From: Azorhizobium sp943369575
Lineage (GTDB): Bacteria; Pseudomonadota; Alphaproteobacteria; Rhizobiales; Xanthobacteraceae
Assembly: GCA_943369575.1 (NCBI GenBank)
Contig: CALRNP020000157.1
Span: 1 to 13,898, forward strand
DNA length: 13,898 nt
Direction: 5' to 3'
Program-made: the position numbers and the translations under genes
In this document: positions 1 to 8,143 of the stretch, in pieces
How positions within the stretch are numbered: the first letter of the stretch is position 1
Layout: the number at the start of each line of letters is the position of its first letter
Notes under the pieces: generated by a model
What the model saw: the letters and a program-made list of their open reading frames with translations, nothing else
The model's database searches: none
Told to the model about the DNA's origin: nothing

Positions 1-3000
1 CATCGGGATTGACGTTCTTCAGGTCATAAATGAGCTGCGCCAGATCCTCGATGGAATAGATGTCGTGGTGCGGCGGCGGCGAGATCAGGCCGACGCCGGG
101 GGTGGAGTGGCGCACCTTGGCGATGACCGCATCCACCTTGTGGCCGGGCAATTGTCCGCCCTCGCCGGGCTTGGCGCCCTGGGCCACCTTGATCTGCATC
201 ACGTCGGAATTGACCAGATATTCGGCGGTGACGCCGAAGCGGCCGGAGGCCACCTGCTTGATGGCGGAGCGGGCGCTGTCGCCATTGGGCAAGGGCTTGT
301 AGCGCTCGGACTCCTCGCCGCCCTCGCCGGTGTTCGACTTGCCGCCGATCCGGTTCATGGCGATGGCCAGCGTGGTGTGCGCCTCGCGGGAGATGGAGCC
401 GAACGACATGGCGCCGGTGGAGAAGCGCTTGACGATGTCCGCCGCCGGCTCGACCTCGGAGATGTCCACCGGGGCGCGGCCGAATTCCTGCGGCTCGCGC
501 AGGCGGAACAGCGTGCGGATGGTGAGCAGGCCGTTGTCCTGTTCGTTGACCATGTCGGCGAAGGCGCGATAGCGGTCCTGGGCGTTGCCGCGCACCGCAT
601 GCTGGAGCGCCGCCACCGAATCCGGGGTCCAGGCATGATCCTCGCCGCGCATGCGGTAGGCATATTCGCCGCCCACATCCAAAGCCATGCGGTACACCGG
701 GGCATCGGAGAAGGCGAGGTGATGACGGCGCACCGTCTCCTCGGCGATCTCGGCCAGGCCCACGCCCTCGATGGTGGTGGCTGTGCCGGAGAAATAGCGG
801 TTCACCACCGCCGACGACAGGCCGACCGCGTCGAAGATCTGCGCGCCGCAATAGGACTGGTAGGTGGAGATGCCCATCTTGGACATCACCTTCAGCAGGC
901 CCTTGTCGATGGACTTGATGAAGCGCTTGACGATTTCATAGTCGTCCACCTCGTCCGGCACGTCCGGCATCGCCAGCAGCGTCTCGAAGGCGAGGTAGGG
1001 GTTGATGGCTTCGGCGCCATAGCCGGCCAGGCAGGCGAAATGGTGCACTTCGCGCGCTTCGCCGGTCTCCACCACCAGACCCACCGAGGTGCGCAGACCC
1101 TTGCGGATCAGATGGTGATGCACGGCGGCGGTGGCGAACAGCGCCGGGATCGGGATGCGGTCCGGCCCCACCATGCGGTCGGACAGGATGATGATGTTGT
1201 AGCCGCCGTGCACGGCCGCTTCCGCCCGCTCGCACAGGCGCTCGATGGCGTCTTCCATCCCGCCCGCGCCCTTGTCGGTGGGATAGGTGATGTCGAGGGT
1301 GCGGGTGTCGAACCGCTCCTCCATGAAGCCGATGGAGCGGATCTTCTCCAGATCCTCATTGGTGAGGATGGGCTGGCGCACTTCCAGGCGCTTGCGGCGG
1401 GCGTTGCCTTCCAGGTCGAAGATGTTCGGCCGCGGCCCGATGAACGACACCAGGCTCATGACCATTTCCTCGCGGATCGGGTCGATGGGCGGGTTGGTCA
1501 CCTGGGCGAAGTTCTGCTGGAAATAGCTGTAGAGCAGCTTCGACTTGTTGGAGAGCACCGAGATCGGCGTGTCGGTGCCCATGGAGCCGACCGCTTCCTG
1601 GCCGGTGATGGCCATGGGCGCCATCAACAGCTTGATGTCTTCCTGGGTGTAGCCGAAGGCCTGCTGGCGATCGAGCAGCGAGACATCGGTGCGCACCTCG
1701 CGCGCCTCCACCTTGCGCAGATCTTCCAGCACCAGCTGCGTGTGCTTGAGCCAGTCCTTGTAGGGATTGGCGCGGGCCAGCTCGGTCTTGATCTCCTCGT
1801 CGGGGACGAGGCGGCCCTGCTCCAAATCCACCAGCAGCATCTTGCCCGGCTGGAGGCGCCACTTGGTGATGATCTTCTCTTCCGGCACCGTCAGCACGCC
1901 GGCTTCGGACGCCAGCACGATGGTGTCGTCGGAGGTCACCAGATAGCGCGCCGGCCGCAGGCCGTTGCGGTCCAGGGTGGCGACGATCTGGCGCCCGTCG
2001 GTGGCGACGATGGCGGCGGGGCCGTCCCACGGCTCCATGAGGGCGGCGTGATATTCGTAGAAGGCGCGCCGCTCCTCATCCATGAGCGGGTTGCCCGCCC
2101 AGGCTTCCGGCACCAGCATCATGGCCGCATGGGCGAGGCCATAGCCGCCCTGGGTCAGGAATTCGAGCGCATTGTCGAAGCAGGCGGTGTCCGACTGCCC
2201 TTCATAGGAGATGGGCCACAGCTTGGAGATGTCGGCGCCGAACAGCTCCGAATCCACCGAGGCTTGGCGCGCCGCCATCCAGTTGACGTTGCCGCGCAGG
2301 GTGTTGATCTCGCCGTTATGGGCCACCATCCGGTAGGGATGGGCCAAGGGCCAGGCGGGGAAGGTGTTGGTGGAGAAGCGCTGGTGGACGAGGGCGAGGG
2401 CGCTCTCGAAGTCCGGATCGTGCAGGTCGGGATAATAGGCGCCCAGCTGGTCGGCCAGGAACATGCCCTTATAGACCAGGGTGCGGCAGGACAGCGACAC
2501 CGGATAATAGCCAGCGGTGCGCGGGTCCTTGGCGTCATAGACCACGTTCGAGATGACCTTGCGCAGCACGAACAGCCGGCGCTCGAAGGCATCTTCGTCC
2601 ACATGGCTCTCGCCGCGGCCGATGAAGATCTGCTCGTGATTGGGCTCGGTGGGCAGCACGCTGTCGCCCAGCGAGGAATTGTCGGTGGGCACATTGCGCC
2701 AGCCGAGCAGCACCAGCCCCTCTTCCTTCACCACCCGCTCGAACGCGGCGCGCACGATCTCGCGACCTTCGGTGTCGCGGGGCATGAAGATGTGGCCGAC
2801 CGCATAATGGCCGGGCTCCGGCAAGGTGAAGCCGAGCTTGGCGGCTTCCTTGGCGAAGAAGCGATGGGGGATCTGCACCAGCATGCCGGCGCCGTCGCCG
2901 GCGCGCGGGTCGGCGCCCACGGCGCCGCGGTGCTCCAGGTTCAACAGGATCTGGATGCCGTCCTGCACGATCTTCTGCGACTTGCGGCCCTTGATGTCGG

Positions 3001-3151
3001 CGATGAAGCCGACGCCGCAGGCATCCTTCTCATGGGCGGGGTCAAACAGGCCGAACGCCTCCGGGCGACCAAAGATCGCCGGGTCTTTCGCGGTGGCGGC
3101 GCCATGAGCGACACGTCCGGTCAAACCGTCATTGCGATCCATGCTGGTCAT
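1..3151 (-). CDS. gltB: Glutamate synthase (NADPH) large subunit, 3' part missing
   Basis: Large subunit of glutamate synthase, which moves the amide nitrogen of glutamine to 2-oxoglutarate in ammonium assimilation, with the small subunit GltD (not in the window). The frame is open for about 1050 codons and leaves the left edge; the family is about 1500 residues, so the end of the FMN domain, the 3Fe-4S cysteines and the C-terminal beta-helix are missing. A 44-residue propeptide precedes DACGVGF; Cys45 is the expected N-terminal nucleophile of the class II glutaminase domain (about 45-430), with NLEHRGAVGADPRAGDGAG near 75. The FMN-binding synthase domain starts before GAMSFGSISREAHTTLA (near 920), and ISPPPHHDIYSIEDLAQLI lies close to the window edge. 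The start at 3151 has AGGGGAG eight bases upstream; an in-frame ATG at 3142 is an alternative. No frameshift was seen in the parts I translated. Confidence 0.96.
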   Translation of the reverse strand, partial: MTSMDRNDGLTGRVAHGAATAKDPAIFGRPEAFGLFDPAHEKDACGVGFIADIKGRKSQKIVQDGIQILLNLEHRGAVGADPRAGDGAGMLVQIPHRFFAKEAAKLGFTLPEPGHYAVGHIFMPRDTEGREIVRAAFERVVKEEGLVLLGWRNVPTDNSSLGDSVLPTEPNHEQIFIGRGESHVDEDAFERRLFVLRKVISNVVYDAKDPRTAGYYPVSLSCRTLVYKGMFLADQLGAYYPDLHDPDFESALALVHQRFSTNTFPAWPLAHPYRMVAHNGEINTLRGNVNWMAARQASVDSELFGADISKLWPISYEGQSDTACFDNALEFLTQGGYGLAHAAMMLVPEAWAGNPLMDEERRAFYEYHAALMEPWDGPAAIVATDGRQIVATLDRNGLRPARYLVTSDDTIVLASEAGVLTVPEEKIITKWRLQPGKMLLVDLEQGRLVPDEEIKTELARANPYKDWLKHTQLVLEDLRKVEAREVRTDVSLLDRQQAFGYTQEDIKLLMAPMAITGQEAVGSMGTDTPISVLSNKSKLLYSYFQQNFAQVTNPPIDPIREEMVMSLVSFIGPRPNIFDLEGNARRKRLEVRQPILTNEDLEKIRSIGFMEERFDTRTLDITYPTDKGAGGMEDAIERLCERAEAAVHGGYNIIILSDRMVGPDRIPIPALFATAAVHHHLIRKGLRTSVGLVVETGEAREVHHFACLAGYGAEAINPYLAFETLLAMPDVPDEVDDYEIVKRFIKSIDKGLLKVMSKMGISTYQSYCGAQIFDAVGLSSAVVNRYFSGTATTIEGVGLAEIAEETVRRHHLAFSDAPVYRMALDVGGEYAYRMRGEDHAWTPDSVAALQHAVRGNAQDRYRAFADMVNEQDNGLLTIRTLFRLREPQEFGRAPVDISEVEPAADIVKRFSTGAMSFGSISREAHTTLAIAMNRIGGKSNTGEGGEESERYKPLPNGDSARSAIKQVASGRFGVTAEYLVNSDVMQIKVAQGAKPGEGGQLPGHKVDAVIAKVRHSTPGVGLISPPPHHDIYSIEDLAQLIYDLKNVNPD

Positions 3152-3624
3152 CCTCGACACTCCCCTATGGCCGGCCTGAGCCGGTCCGCCACCCCATCGT
3201 CGGCGCACAGAAGCGCACGCTCGCAAGAACGCACGCTTTGTACAATCGCAGGGACGCTAATAGGGCAGCACCCCTGCCCTATCTTTTGAAAGATGACAGA
3301 AAAGCGGCGGAACCACAAGCCGGCAGATGACCACCAGCCATGCCGAGGCTGCATATATTGCGCGCGAACCGATCCTGACGAAACAACGGTACGGTGGAGC
3401 AAGCTCCCACGCAATCCTATTGCGAACATGGGGCGCCGGAGGCGAACCCAAGCCCGGCGCAATCCTGCGCTGCGATGCGCGCGCTGCCGCTCGCCGGCAG
3501 GCGGGATGCGTGCGTGCGCCGCAGGCGGGTGTGGCGCCGCGCGCATATTCGCCGCCGCGCCAGCCTGCGGCAATCCTCGCCCGCCATGATCCTGCCGGAG
3601 ATCTCATCCGCACGGAACCCCGCC
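3152..3624. other. Divergent intergenic region between gltB and the PepSY-like gene
   Basis: This stretch of about 470 bases lies between two diverging genes and should hold both promoters. Its notable content is the pair of adjacent inverted repeats at 3260-3294. The rest is GC-rich, and the open frames crossing it have no ribosome binding site or recognisable protein character. An in-frame ATG at 3586 could extend the downstream gene by 13 residues. Confidence 0.6.
3260..3294. promoter_or_regulatory. Two adjacent palindromes in the gltB leader
   Basis: ATAGGGCAG (3260-3268) and CTGCCCTAT (3274-3282) form a perfect 9-bp inverted repeat around CACCC. It abuts a second palindrome, ATCTTT-TG-AAAGAT (3281-3294). 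The block is about 110-145 bases upstream of the gltB start. It could be an operator, a leader stem, or a terminator for plus-strand transcription (CTTTT follows the stem). Only the symmetry is seen; the function is inferred. Confidence 0.45.
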
Positions 3625-4299
3625 ATGACTTTGCGTCCGTCCTCTCATGTCCACGGCGCGCGCGCGGCCCGGCAGCGGCGCGGCGCCCGCGCGCTGGCGG
3701 TGCCGGCCGTGGCGGTCCGCTTCGCGCTGGCCTTCGGCCTGCTGCTGGTGCTCGCCGCTTTGCTGGCGATGACCGGCCAGGCCCGCGCCGCCGAGCGCGG
3801 CGTGACCTTCGCGCCGCAAACCGGCGGAGGGTCCGGCGGCTATGGCGGATACGGCGGCTATGGCGGCAACTGGAACGGCGGCGGCAACACTGGCGGCGGC
3901 AACAATGCCGCCAATAACGGTGCCGGGCTGCTGATCGCGCCTTACGTAGAGGTGCCCCCCACCCCGTCGCAGACGCCCATGCCCCAGGGCGCGCCGATGA
4001 TCCCGGCGGACCAGATCCAGGACATCGTGAGCAGCGCCGGCTATGCCCAGGTGCAGGCGCCCACCCTGTCGCAGGGTTATTATTATATGCAGGCCACCTC
4101 CGCCGCCGGTCCGGTGCTGCTGGCGGTAGATGCTTATTCCGGCCAGGTGGTGAGTTCGCGCCCGGTAGCCACCACCCCGCGTCCGCCGGTGGTGGAGAGC
4201 GGCTCGCTCATCGGCAGCGGCTCGCTGGTAGGCACTCCGCCGCCCAGCCGTCCGCGCGGCCCGCTGGCGCCCGATCCCAACAATCCCGACGGCGAATGA
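3625..4299 (+). CDS. Exported glycine-rich protein with PepSY-like C-terminal region
   Basis: Predicted 224-residue protein. A basic N-terminus is followed by a hydrophobic stretch (about residues 33-50) ending in TGQARA, which looks like a long signal peptide or membrane anchor. Next comes a low-complexity segment of repeated GGYGGYGG and GGGNTGGGN. The half from about 126 to 178 begins ADQIQDIVSSAGY and continues through a YYY motif to LLAVDAYSGQVVS, the pattern of a PepSY domain (helix, strand, then a VDA-x-TG-like turn). The tail is rich in Ser, Pro and Gly. I chose ATG 3625 (GGAA seven bases upstream) because it gives the most compact signal; ATG 3586 is in frame. The gene is divergent from gltB and convergent with the dsbA-like gene, so it is probably monocistronic. 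PepSY assignment is by pattern only; function unknown, perhaps envelope protease inhibition or ligand binding. Confidence 0.75.
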   Translation: MTLRPSSHVHGARAARQRRGARALAVPAVAVRFALAFGLLLVLAALLAMTGQARAAERGVTFAPQTGGGSGGYGGYGGYGGNWNGGGNTGGGNNAANNGAGLLIAPYVEVPPTPSQTPMPQGAPMIPADQIQDIVSSAGYAQVQAPTLSQGYYYMQATSAAGPVLLAVDAYSGQVVSSRPVATTPRPPVVESGSLIGSGSLVGTPPPSRPRGPLAPDPNNPDGE

Positions 4300-4330
4300 G
4301 AACGCACGCGCGCGCCATGGCCTGAAACGC

Positions 4331-4365
4331 CAGACGGGGCGGGGCGATCCGCCCCACCCCGTCTG
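4331..4365. terminator. Bidirectional terminator-like hairpin
   Basis: CAGACGGGG and GGGGC pair with GCCCC and CCCCGTCTG, interrupted by one C/A mismatch, around a GATCC loop. It lies between two convergent genes, 31 bases after the plus-strand stop and 53 bases beyond the minus-strand stop. T content after the stem is modest on both strands, so a classical rho-independent terminator is likely but not certain. Confidence 0.65.
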
Positions 4366-4418
4366 TCAATCTGCTTGAAAACCCAAGGCTTGCGGCCACA
4401 GGTCTCAATGGCTCAGGC

Positions 4419-5105
4419 TCACTTGCCTTGCAGCAGCGGGCCCAGTTCCTTGTCCAGGTCGGCCACGGTGATGGCGCCGGAGATCTTCTTGCCGTTGATG
4501 AAGAAGGTCGGCGTCGAATCGATCGCCAGTTCCTTGTTGCCATACTGGGCGCTGGCCTGGACCTTGTCCGCCAGATCCTTGTCCGACAGGCACTTCTCGA
4601 AATCGGCTTCGCTCATGCCCGCCTGCTTGGCGATCTTGAGCAGGCCGCCGGCCGGATCGTTGCTGAACGCCCAGGCGCGCTGGGTCTCGAACAGCGTGTC
4701 CACCATGGGGAAATATTTGTCGTCCGGCACGCAGCGCGCCAGCATGAAGGCGGCGGTGGCGACCGGATCGAACGGGAATTCGCGGAACACGAAATAGACC
4801 TTGCCGGTGTCCACATATTTGGACTTCAGCGTCGGCCAGGTCTGCTGGTTGAAGGCGGCGCAGTGGCTGCAGGTCATCGAGGCATATTCGACGATGGTCA
4901 CCGGCGCCTTGGGGTCGCCCAGGGTCTTGGCCGGCAGCGGGCTGGCGCCGGGCGCCATCAGCTTGGCCTGGTCGGCGGTCTGCGCGGCGGCGGGCGAGAT
5001 GAAGTCGGGCGAAAAGCCCAGCAGGCGCGCCAAGGGCGCACCGACGCCGCCGGCCAGAGCGAGCAGGCCGATGCCGGTGAGGAAGCGGCGACGATGAAGC
5101 AACAT
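4419..5105 (-). CDS. DsbA-family thiol:disulfide oxidoreductase, probably Tat-exported
   Basis: Predicted 228-residue thioredoxin-fold protein of the DsbA/Com1 type, expected in the periplasm. The N-terminus carries RRRFLTGIG (residues 5-13), a twin-arginine-like motif, followed by a hydrophobic segment and SPAAAQT near 37-43, a plausible cleavage area. The active site is TCSHC with cysteines 79 and 82 (CSHC rather than the CPHC of E. coli DsbA). STPTFFING supplies the cis-proline (Pro199). The start at 5105 has GGAG six bases upstream; a start 27 bases further up lacks support and would precede the Tat motif awkwardly. It follows the DUF721 gene on the same strand after about 120 bases, so co-transcription is likely. 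Whether it oxidises, isomerises or reduces disulfides cannot be told from sequence. Confidence 0.9.
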   Translation of the reverse strand: MLLHRRRFLTGIGLLALAGGVGAPLARLLGFSPDFISPAAAQTADQAKLMAPGASPLPAKTLGDPKAPVTIVEYASMTCSHCAAFNQQTWPTLKSKYVDTGKVYFVFREFPFDPVATAAFMLARCVPDDKYFPMVDTLFETQRAWAFSNDPAGGLLKIAKQAGMSEADFEKCLSDKDLADKVQASAQYGNKELAIDSTPTFFINGKKISGAITVADLDKELGPLLQGK

Positions 5106-5226
5106 GAAAGTCTCCGGTACGGAACGGCGCACACATCATCGCGCTACCATGGCGCGGATAGGGCGGCAAACCCCCAGCGATCACCTTTTCCGGCGCAGGC
5201 CTGGCCCTGAGGCAAAAACGCCGGGC

Positions 5227-5703
5227 TCAGCCGCCGCGTTCGCGCTGCACCAGCGCGCCCAGCCGGGCCAGCGATGCGGCCAGCGCCTCATCCTCCATCG
5301 GCCCGAGATTGTGGCGGATGGCGGCCACGTGCAGTGGGTCCGGCTCCTGCGGCTTGGGCGGCGGGCCGTGGCGGGCCGGCACCGGCCCCTGGCGCAGCGC
5401 CAGCTTGCCGACGCAGCGCCAGCCGAAATAGGCATTGATGCGCTCCACCACGATGGGGGCGGCATATTGCAGTTCGATGGCGTAGGGGCCTTCCACCCGC
5501 ACCACCAAAGTGGCGGGCTCGTTATTCTGCCGGCTCGGCCACTGCATCTTCACCGGCATGGTGCGCGGGGCCAGATCCGGCCCGACGATCTCATCCCAGT
5601 TGGTGACGATCTCCACCACCGAAAAGCCCGCGCGCCCCAGAGCATCGGCGATGCTGGGGCCGACCAGGTCTGCAAGCAGGCGAACGGAGCGCGGCTTTCT
5701 CAT
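5227..5703 (-). CDS. DUF721 (DciA-like) protein
   Basis: A 158-residue protein of the DUF721 family. Visible features are a basic start (MRKPRSVRLLADLVG), AGFSVVEIVTNWDEIVGPDL, which matches the family's 'W..iVG..lA' core, and VRVEGPYAIELQYAAPIVVE, the typical 'v.v...a.a.elq' strand-helix segment. The C-terminal 55 residues are proline-rich and then helical. DciA of this family loads or operates with the replicative helicase DnaB in bacteria lacking DnaC; applying that here is inference from the family. The start is uncertain: ATG 5703 gives the usual family N-terminus, while ATG 5724 adds seven residues (MEETEFP) with no clear ribosome binding site. It is divergent from mutY across about 145 bases and upstream of the dsbA-like gene. 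Confidence 0.85.
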   Translation of the reverse strand: MRKPRSVRLLADLVGPSIADALGRAGFSVVEIVTNWDEIVGPDLAPRTMPVKMQWPSRQNNEPATLVVRVEGPYAIELQYAAPIVVERINAYFGWRCVGKLALRQGPVPARHGPPPKPQEPDPLHVAAIRHNLGPMEDEALAASLARLGALVQRERGG

Positions 5704-5849
5704 CGGGAACTCTGTCTCTTCCATCCGCTGCGGCGGGCGACGCCACAGCCCCTACCTTCGCACATCGGCACCCTGGGCGCACGGCATCCGGCAAGCTGTC
5801 GCGCCCCGTGGGGATTGCCCGGCGCGCCGACCCTGGGCACGGTGGCGCC

Positions 5850-6914
5850 ATGATCGCTTCCGCCTCCGCTTCCCTCCGCTCCGCCAGCGCCCCCAAGCCC
5901 GCCGCACTGCTGGCCTGGTATGACCGCCACCGCCGCCGCCTGCCCTGGCGGGCGGAAGGCGGGCGGATGGCCGATCCATACCATGTGTTCCTCTCCGAGA
6001 TCATGCTCCAGCAGACCACGGTGAAGGCGGTAGGTCCTTATTTCGGCACTTTCCTGGCCCGCTGGCCCACGGTGGCGGACCTGGCCGCCGCGCCTTTGGA
6101 AGAGGTGCTCTCCGCCTGGGCGGGGCTGGGCTATTATGCCCGCGCCCGCAATCTGCACGCCTGCGCCAAGGCGGTGGTGGACCGCAACGGCGGGCAGTTT
6201 CCCGATGACGAGGCGGCGCTCTTGGACCTGCCCGGCATCGGCCCCTATACCGCCGCCGCCATCGCCGCCATCGCCTTCGACCGTAAGGCCAGCCCCGTGG
6301 ACGGCAATATCGAGCGGGTGGTGAGCCGGCTCTATGCGGTGGACGAGCCGTTGCCCAAGGGCAAGGTGCGCATCAAGGCGCTGGCCGCCGCTTTGACCCC
6401 GGCCCGCCGCCCCGGCGATTTCGCCCAGGCGATGATGGATCTGGGCGCCACCATCTGCACCCCGCGCTCGCCCGCCTGTCCGCTGTGCCCGTGGATGGAG
6501 CCGTGCATCGCCCGCGCCGCCGGCGATCCGGCGCGCTATCCGATCAAGGCGCCGAAGACCGCCAAGCCCGCCCGCGCCGGCATCGCCTTCCTGGCGGTGC
6601 GGGCTGACGGCGCGGTACTGATGCGCACCCGCCCCGACAAGGGCCTGCTGGCCAAGATGACCGAGGTACCCTCCACCCCTTGGGGGGCCGCCCCGGAGCA
6701 GCCGGAGACCCACGCGCCCCTGGCGGCCTCCTGGCGCAACCTGCCGGGCAGCGTGGAGCATGTCTTCACCCATTTCGCCTTGACGCTAACCGTGCGCCGC
6801 GCCGACCTGCCGCTCGCCACCCCGGCACCGGACGGCCACCGCTGGGTCCACCCGGAAGACTTCGACCGCGAGGCCCTGCCCAGCCTGATGCGCAAGGTGC
6901 TGGCGTTCCGCTGA
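5850..6914 (+). CDS. mutY: A/G-specific adenine glycosylase MutY
   Basis: Removes adenine mispaired with 8-oxoguanine or guanine in base-excision repair. Predicted length 354 residues, normal for the family. Visible motifs: LSEIMLQQT with catalytic Glu50; the helix-hairpin-helix LPGIGPYTAAAI at 127-138; catalytic Asp151 in SPVDGNIERV; and the 4Fe-4S ligands Cys203-x6-Cys210-x2-Cys213-x5-Cys219. The C-terminal part (about 230-354) is the NUDIX-like 8-oxoG recognition domain, with FLAVRADGAVLMRTRPDKGL and HVFTHFALTLTVRR. ATG 5850 was chosen because the 14 upstream in-frame residues (from 5808) are not like MutY N-termini; the ribosome binding site is weak (GGTGG). It is divergent from the DUF721 gene. 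All catalytic residues are present, so the enzyme should be active. Confidence 0.96.
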   Translation: MIASASASLRSASAPKPAALLAWYDRHRRRLPWRAEGGRMADPYHVFLSEIMLQQTTVKAVGPYFGTFLARWPTVADLAAAPLEEVLSAWAGLGYYARARNLHACAKAVVDRNGGQFPDDEAALLDLPGIGPYTAAAIAAIAFDRKASPVDGNIERVVSRLYAVDEPLPKGKVRIKALAAALTPARRPGDFAQAMMDLGATICTPRSPACPLCPWMEPCIARAAGDPARYPIKAPKTAKPARAGIAFLAVRADGAVLMRTRPDKGLLAKMTEVPSTPWGAAPEQPETHAPLAASWRNLPGSVEHVFTHFALTLTVRRADLPLATPAPDGHRWVHPEDFDREALPSLMRKVLAFR

Positions 6915-7216
6915 CCCCAGTGTGCGGCCCCGCGCATGTGGCGCGGCAGCGGCCGGCCCATTCAGCGCACACAGTCGTGACATTCCCTAGAGGGAACATA
7001 ATATTTACTGCGGAGTTTATGCCGCTCCATAACGAACACAGAAATATATAACAGCATTGTGAGCCAGAAGGCCGCTATAATTCTATTTATGCTCAAAAAT
7101 GATTAAGTATATTTTGACGTGCCGGCGCCTTTAGCCTGCGTCGCTCGAACCCGTATGCGACGCGTCCCGCATCCCGCCCGTTCAATCGTCGAATTGGCCT
7201 TCCGATGAGGACCTTC
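6915..7216. other. AT-rich intergenic region, probable promoter
   Basis: About 300 bases without a gene between mutY and the exported methyltransferase. From about 6983 to 7125 the sequence is strikingly AT-rich compared with everything around it. It contains a palindrome TTCCCT-AG-AGGGAA (6983-6996), a TATAAT (7076-7081), and a possible promoter with TTTATG at 7086-7091 and TATATT at 7108-7113 (16-base spacing). The promoter match is only moderate. No open frame longer than a few codons fits here. Confidence 0.4.
6983..6996. promoter_or_regulatory. Operator-like palindrome
   Basis: A perfect inverted repeat of 6-base arms, TTCCCT and AGGGAA, with a 2-base spacer, at the left border of the AT-rich patch. 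It is short enough to be chance but resembles a dimeric regulator half-site pair. Confidence 0.3.
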
Positions 7217-8020
7217 ATGTCAATCACTGCACGCCTTTCTCAAGCCCTCATCGCAGGGGCGGTCCTCGTTCCGGCCGCAGCCCTTGCGCAAGCCCCCCGG
7301 CTCGATGTGCCCTACGTTCCCACGCCCCCGGCGGTGGTCGAGCGCATGCTCGAACTGGGCGCGGTCGGCCGGGAGGATGTGGTCATCGACCTCGGCTCCG
7401 GCGACGGCCGCATCGCCATTGCGGCGGTGAAGGAGCGTGAGGCCAAGTCCGCCCTTGGTGTGGACCTCAACCCCGAGCGCATTCGCGAGGCCCAGGAGAA
7501 TGCCAAGGCCGCGGGGGTGTCCGAGAAGGTGCAGTTCCAGCGCGGCGATCTATTCGAGATGAAGCTCGACGATGCCACCGTCATCACCATGTATCTTCTG
7601 GAGACGGTGAACGCCAAGCTGCGTCCCCGCTTGCTGGATCTGAGGCCAGGAACACGTCTGGTGTCCCATGCCTTCACTATGGGCGATTGGGAAGCCGACC
7701 GCCGCGAAGTGGTTGACGGGCGCGTCGTCTATCTCTGGGTGGTACCGGCCAAGGTGGACGGCACCTGGAAGGTGACCGACGGCCAAACCAGCTTCACCAT
7801 CGATCTGGACCAGACGTTCCAGAAGGTCACCGGCGTTGCCACCCTGGATGGCCAGCAGGTGCCGCTGCAAACCGCGCGGCTTGATGGCGCCGACATCGAA
7901 CTTGTCGTGGGGACGGGCACCCAGGCGCGCACCCTGAAGGGGCGCGTGAACGGGAGCACCATCCAACCCGTGGCCAGCGCCGGCGGCGATGCCGGGACGT
8001 GGCGCGCCGAACGGGGCTGA
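7217..8020 (+). CDS. Exported class I SAM-dependent methyltransferase-fold protein
   Basis: Predicted 267-residue protein with a Sec signal peptide (hydrophobic 10-24, ALAQA cleavage around 24-26) followed by a Rossmann methyltransferase domain. Motif I is VIDLGSGDGR (56-65), the acidic strand-2 residue is in ALGVDLNPE (Asp83), and QRGDLFEM (108-115) is the next adenine-side loop. From about residue 170 there is a beta-rich C-terminal extension (GTWKVTDGQTSFTIDL onward) not typical of small methyltransferases. I recall similar secreted proteins beginning LDVPYVPTPP in other Hyphomicrobiales. ATG 7217 was preferred because AGGA sits five bases upstream; ATG 7205 (four residues longer) has no such site. 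Substrate is unknown, and SAM supply outside the cytoplasm is unexplained. The permease follows after 123 bases on the same strand. Confidence 0.85.
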   Translation: MSITARLSQALIAGAVLVPAAALAQAPRLDVPYVPTPPAVVERMLELGAVGREDVVIDLGSGDGRIAIAAVKEREAKSALGVDLNPERIREAQENAKAAGVSEKVQFQRGDLFEMKLDDATVITMYLLETVNAKLRPRLLDLRPGTRLVSHAFTMGDWEADRREVVDGRVVYLWVVPAKVDGTWKVTDGQTSFTIDLDQTFQKVTGVATLDGQQVPLQTARLDGADIELVVGTGTQARTLKGRVNGSTIQPVASAGGDAGTWRAERG

Positions 8021-8038
8021 TCCTCCATGCCTGCCGCT

Positions 8039-8068
8039 CCACCCGTCGCCTTTCGAGGCGCCGGGTGG
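8039..8068 (+). terminator. Strong TTCG-loop hairpin between methyltransferase and permease
   Basis: CCACCCGTCGCCT pairs with AGGCGCCGGGTGG around a TTCG loop, giving a 13-bp stem with a single T/C mismatch. UUCG tetraloops are unusually stable in RNA. No T-run follows, so it may be an attenuating, mRNA-stabilising or processing stem rather than a full terminator. Confidence 0.5.
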
Positions 8069-8143
8069 CCCGCGCCGTGACCGGCCCCGCCCATCCGCCC
8101 CACTCCGGCTCGCATCCGCCGCCCGGGATCCTCAGGAGACCCC

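Noticed and set aside
65..3289. A 1074-codon open frame on the plus strand.
   Set aside because: It is antisense to gltB, whose motifs are unmistakable. Its translation is the low-complexity His/Gly/Ala/Asp mixture typical of a GC-rich antisense frame.
3327..3917. A plus-strand frame across the gltB/PepSY intergenic region.
   Set aside because: No ribosome binding site, Arg/Ala-rich noise, and it runs out of phase into the PepSY-like gene.
5700..6773. A 357-codon minus-strand frame over mutY.
   Set aside because: MutY catalytic residues and the Fe-S ligands fix the coding strand; the opposite frame is Gly/Arg low complexity.
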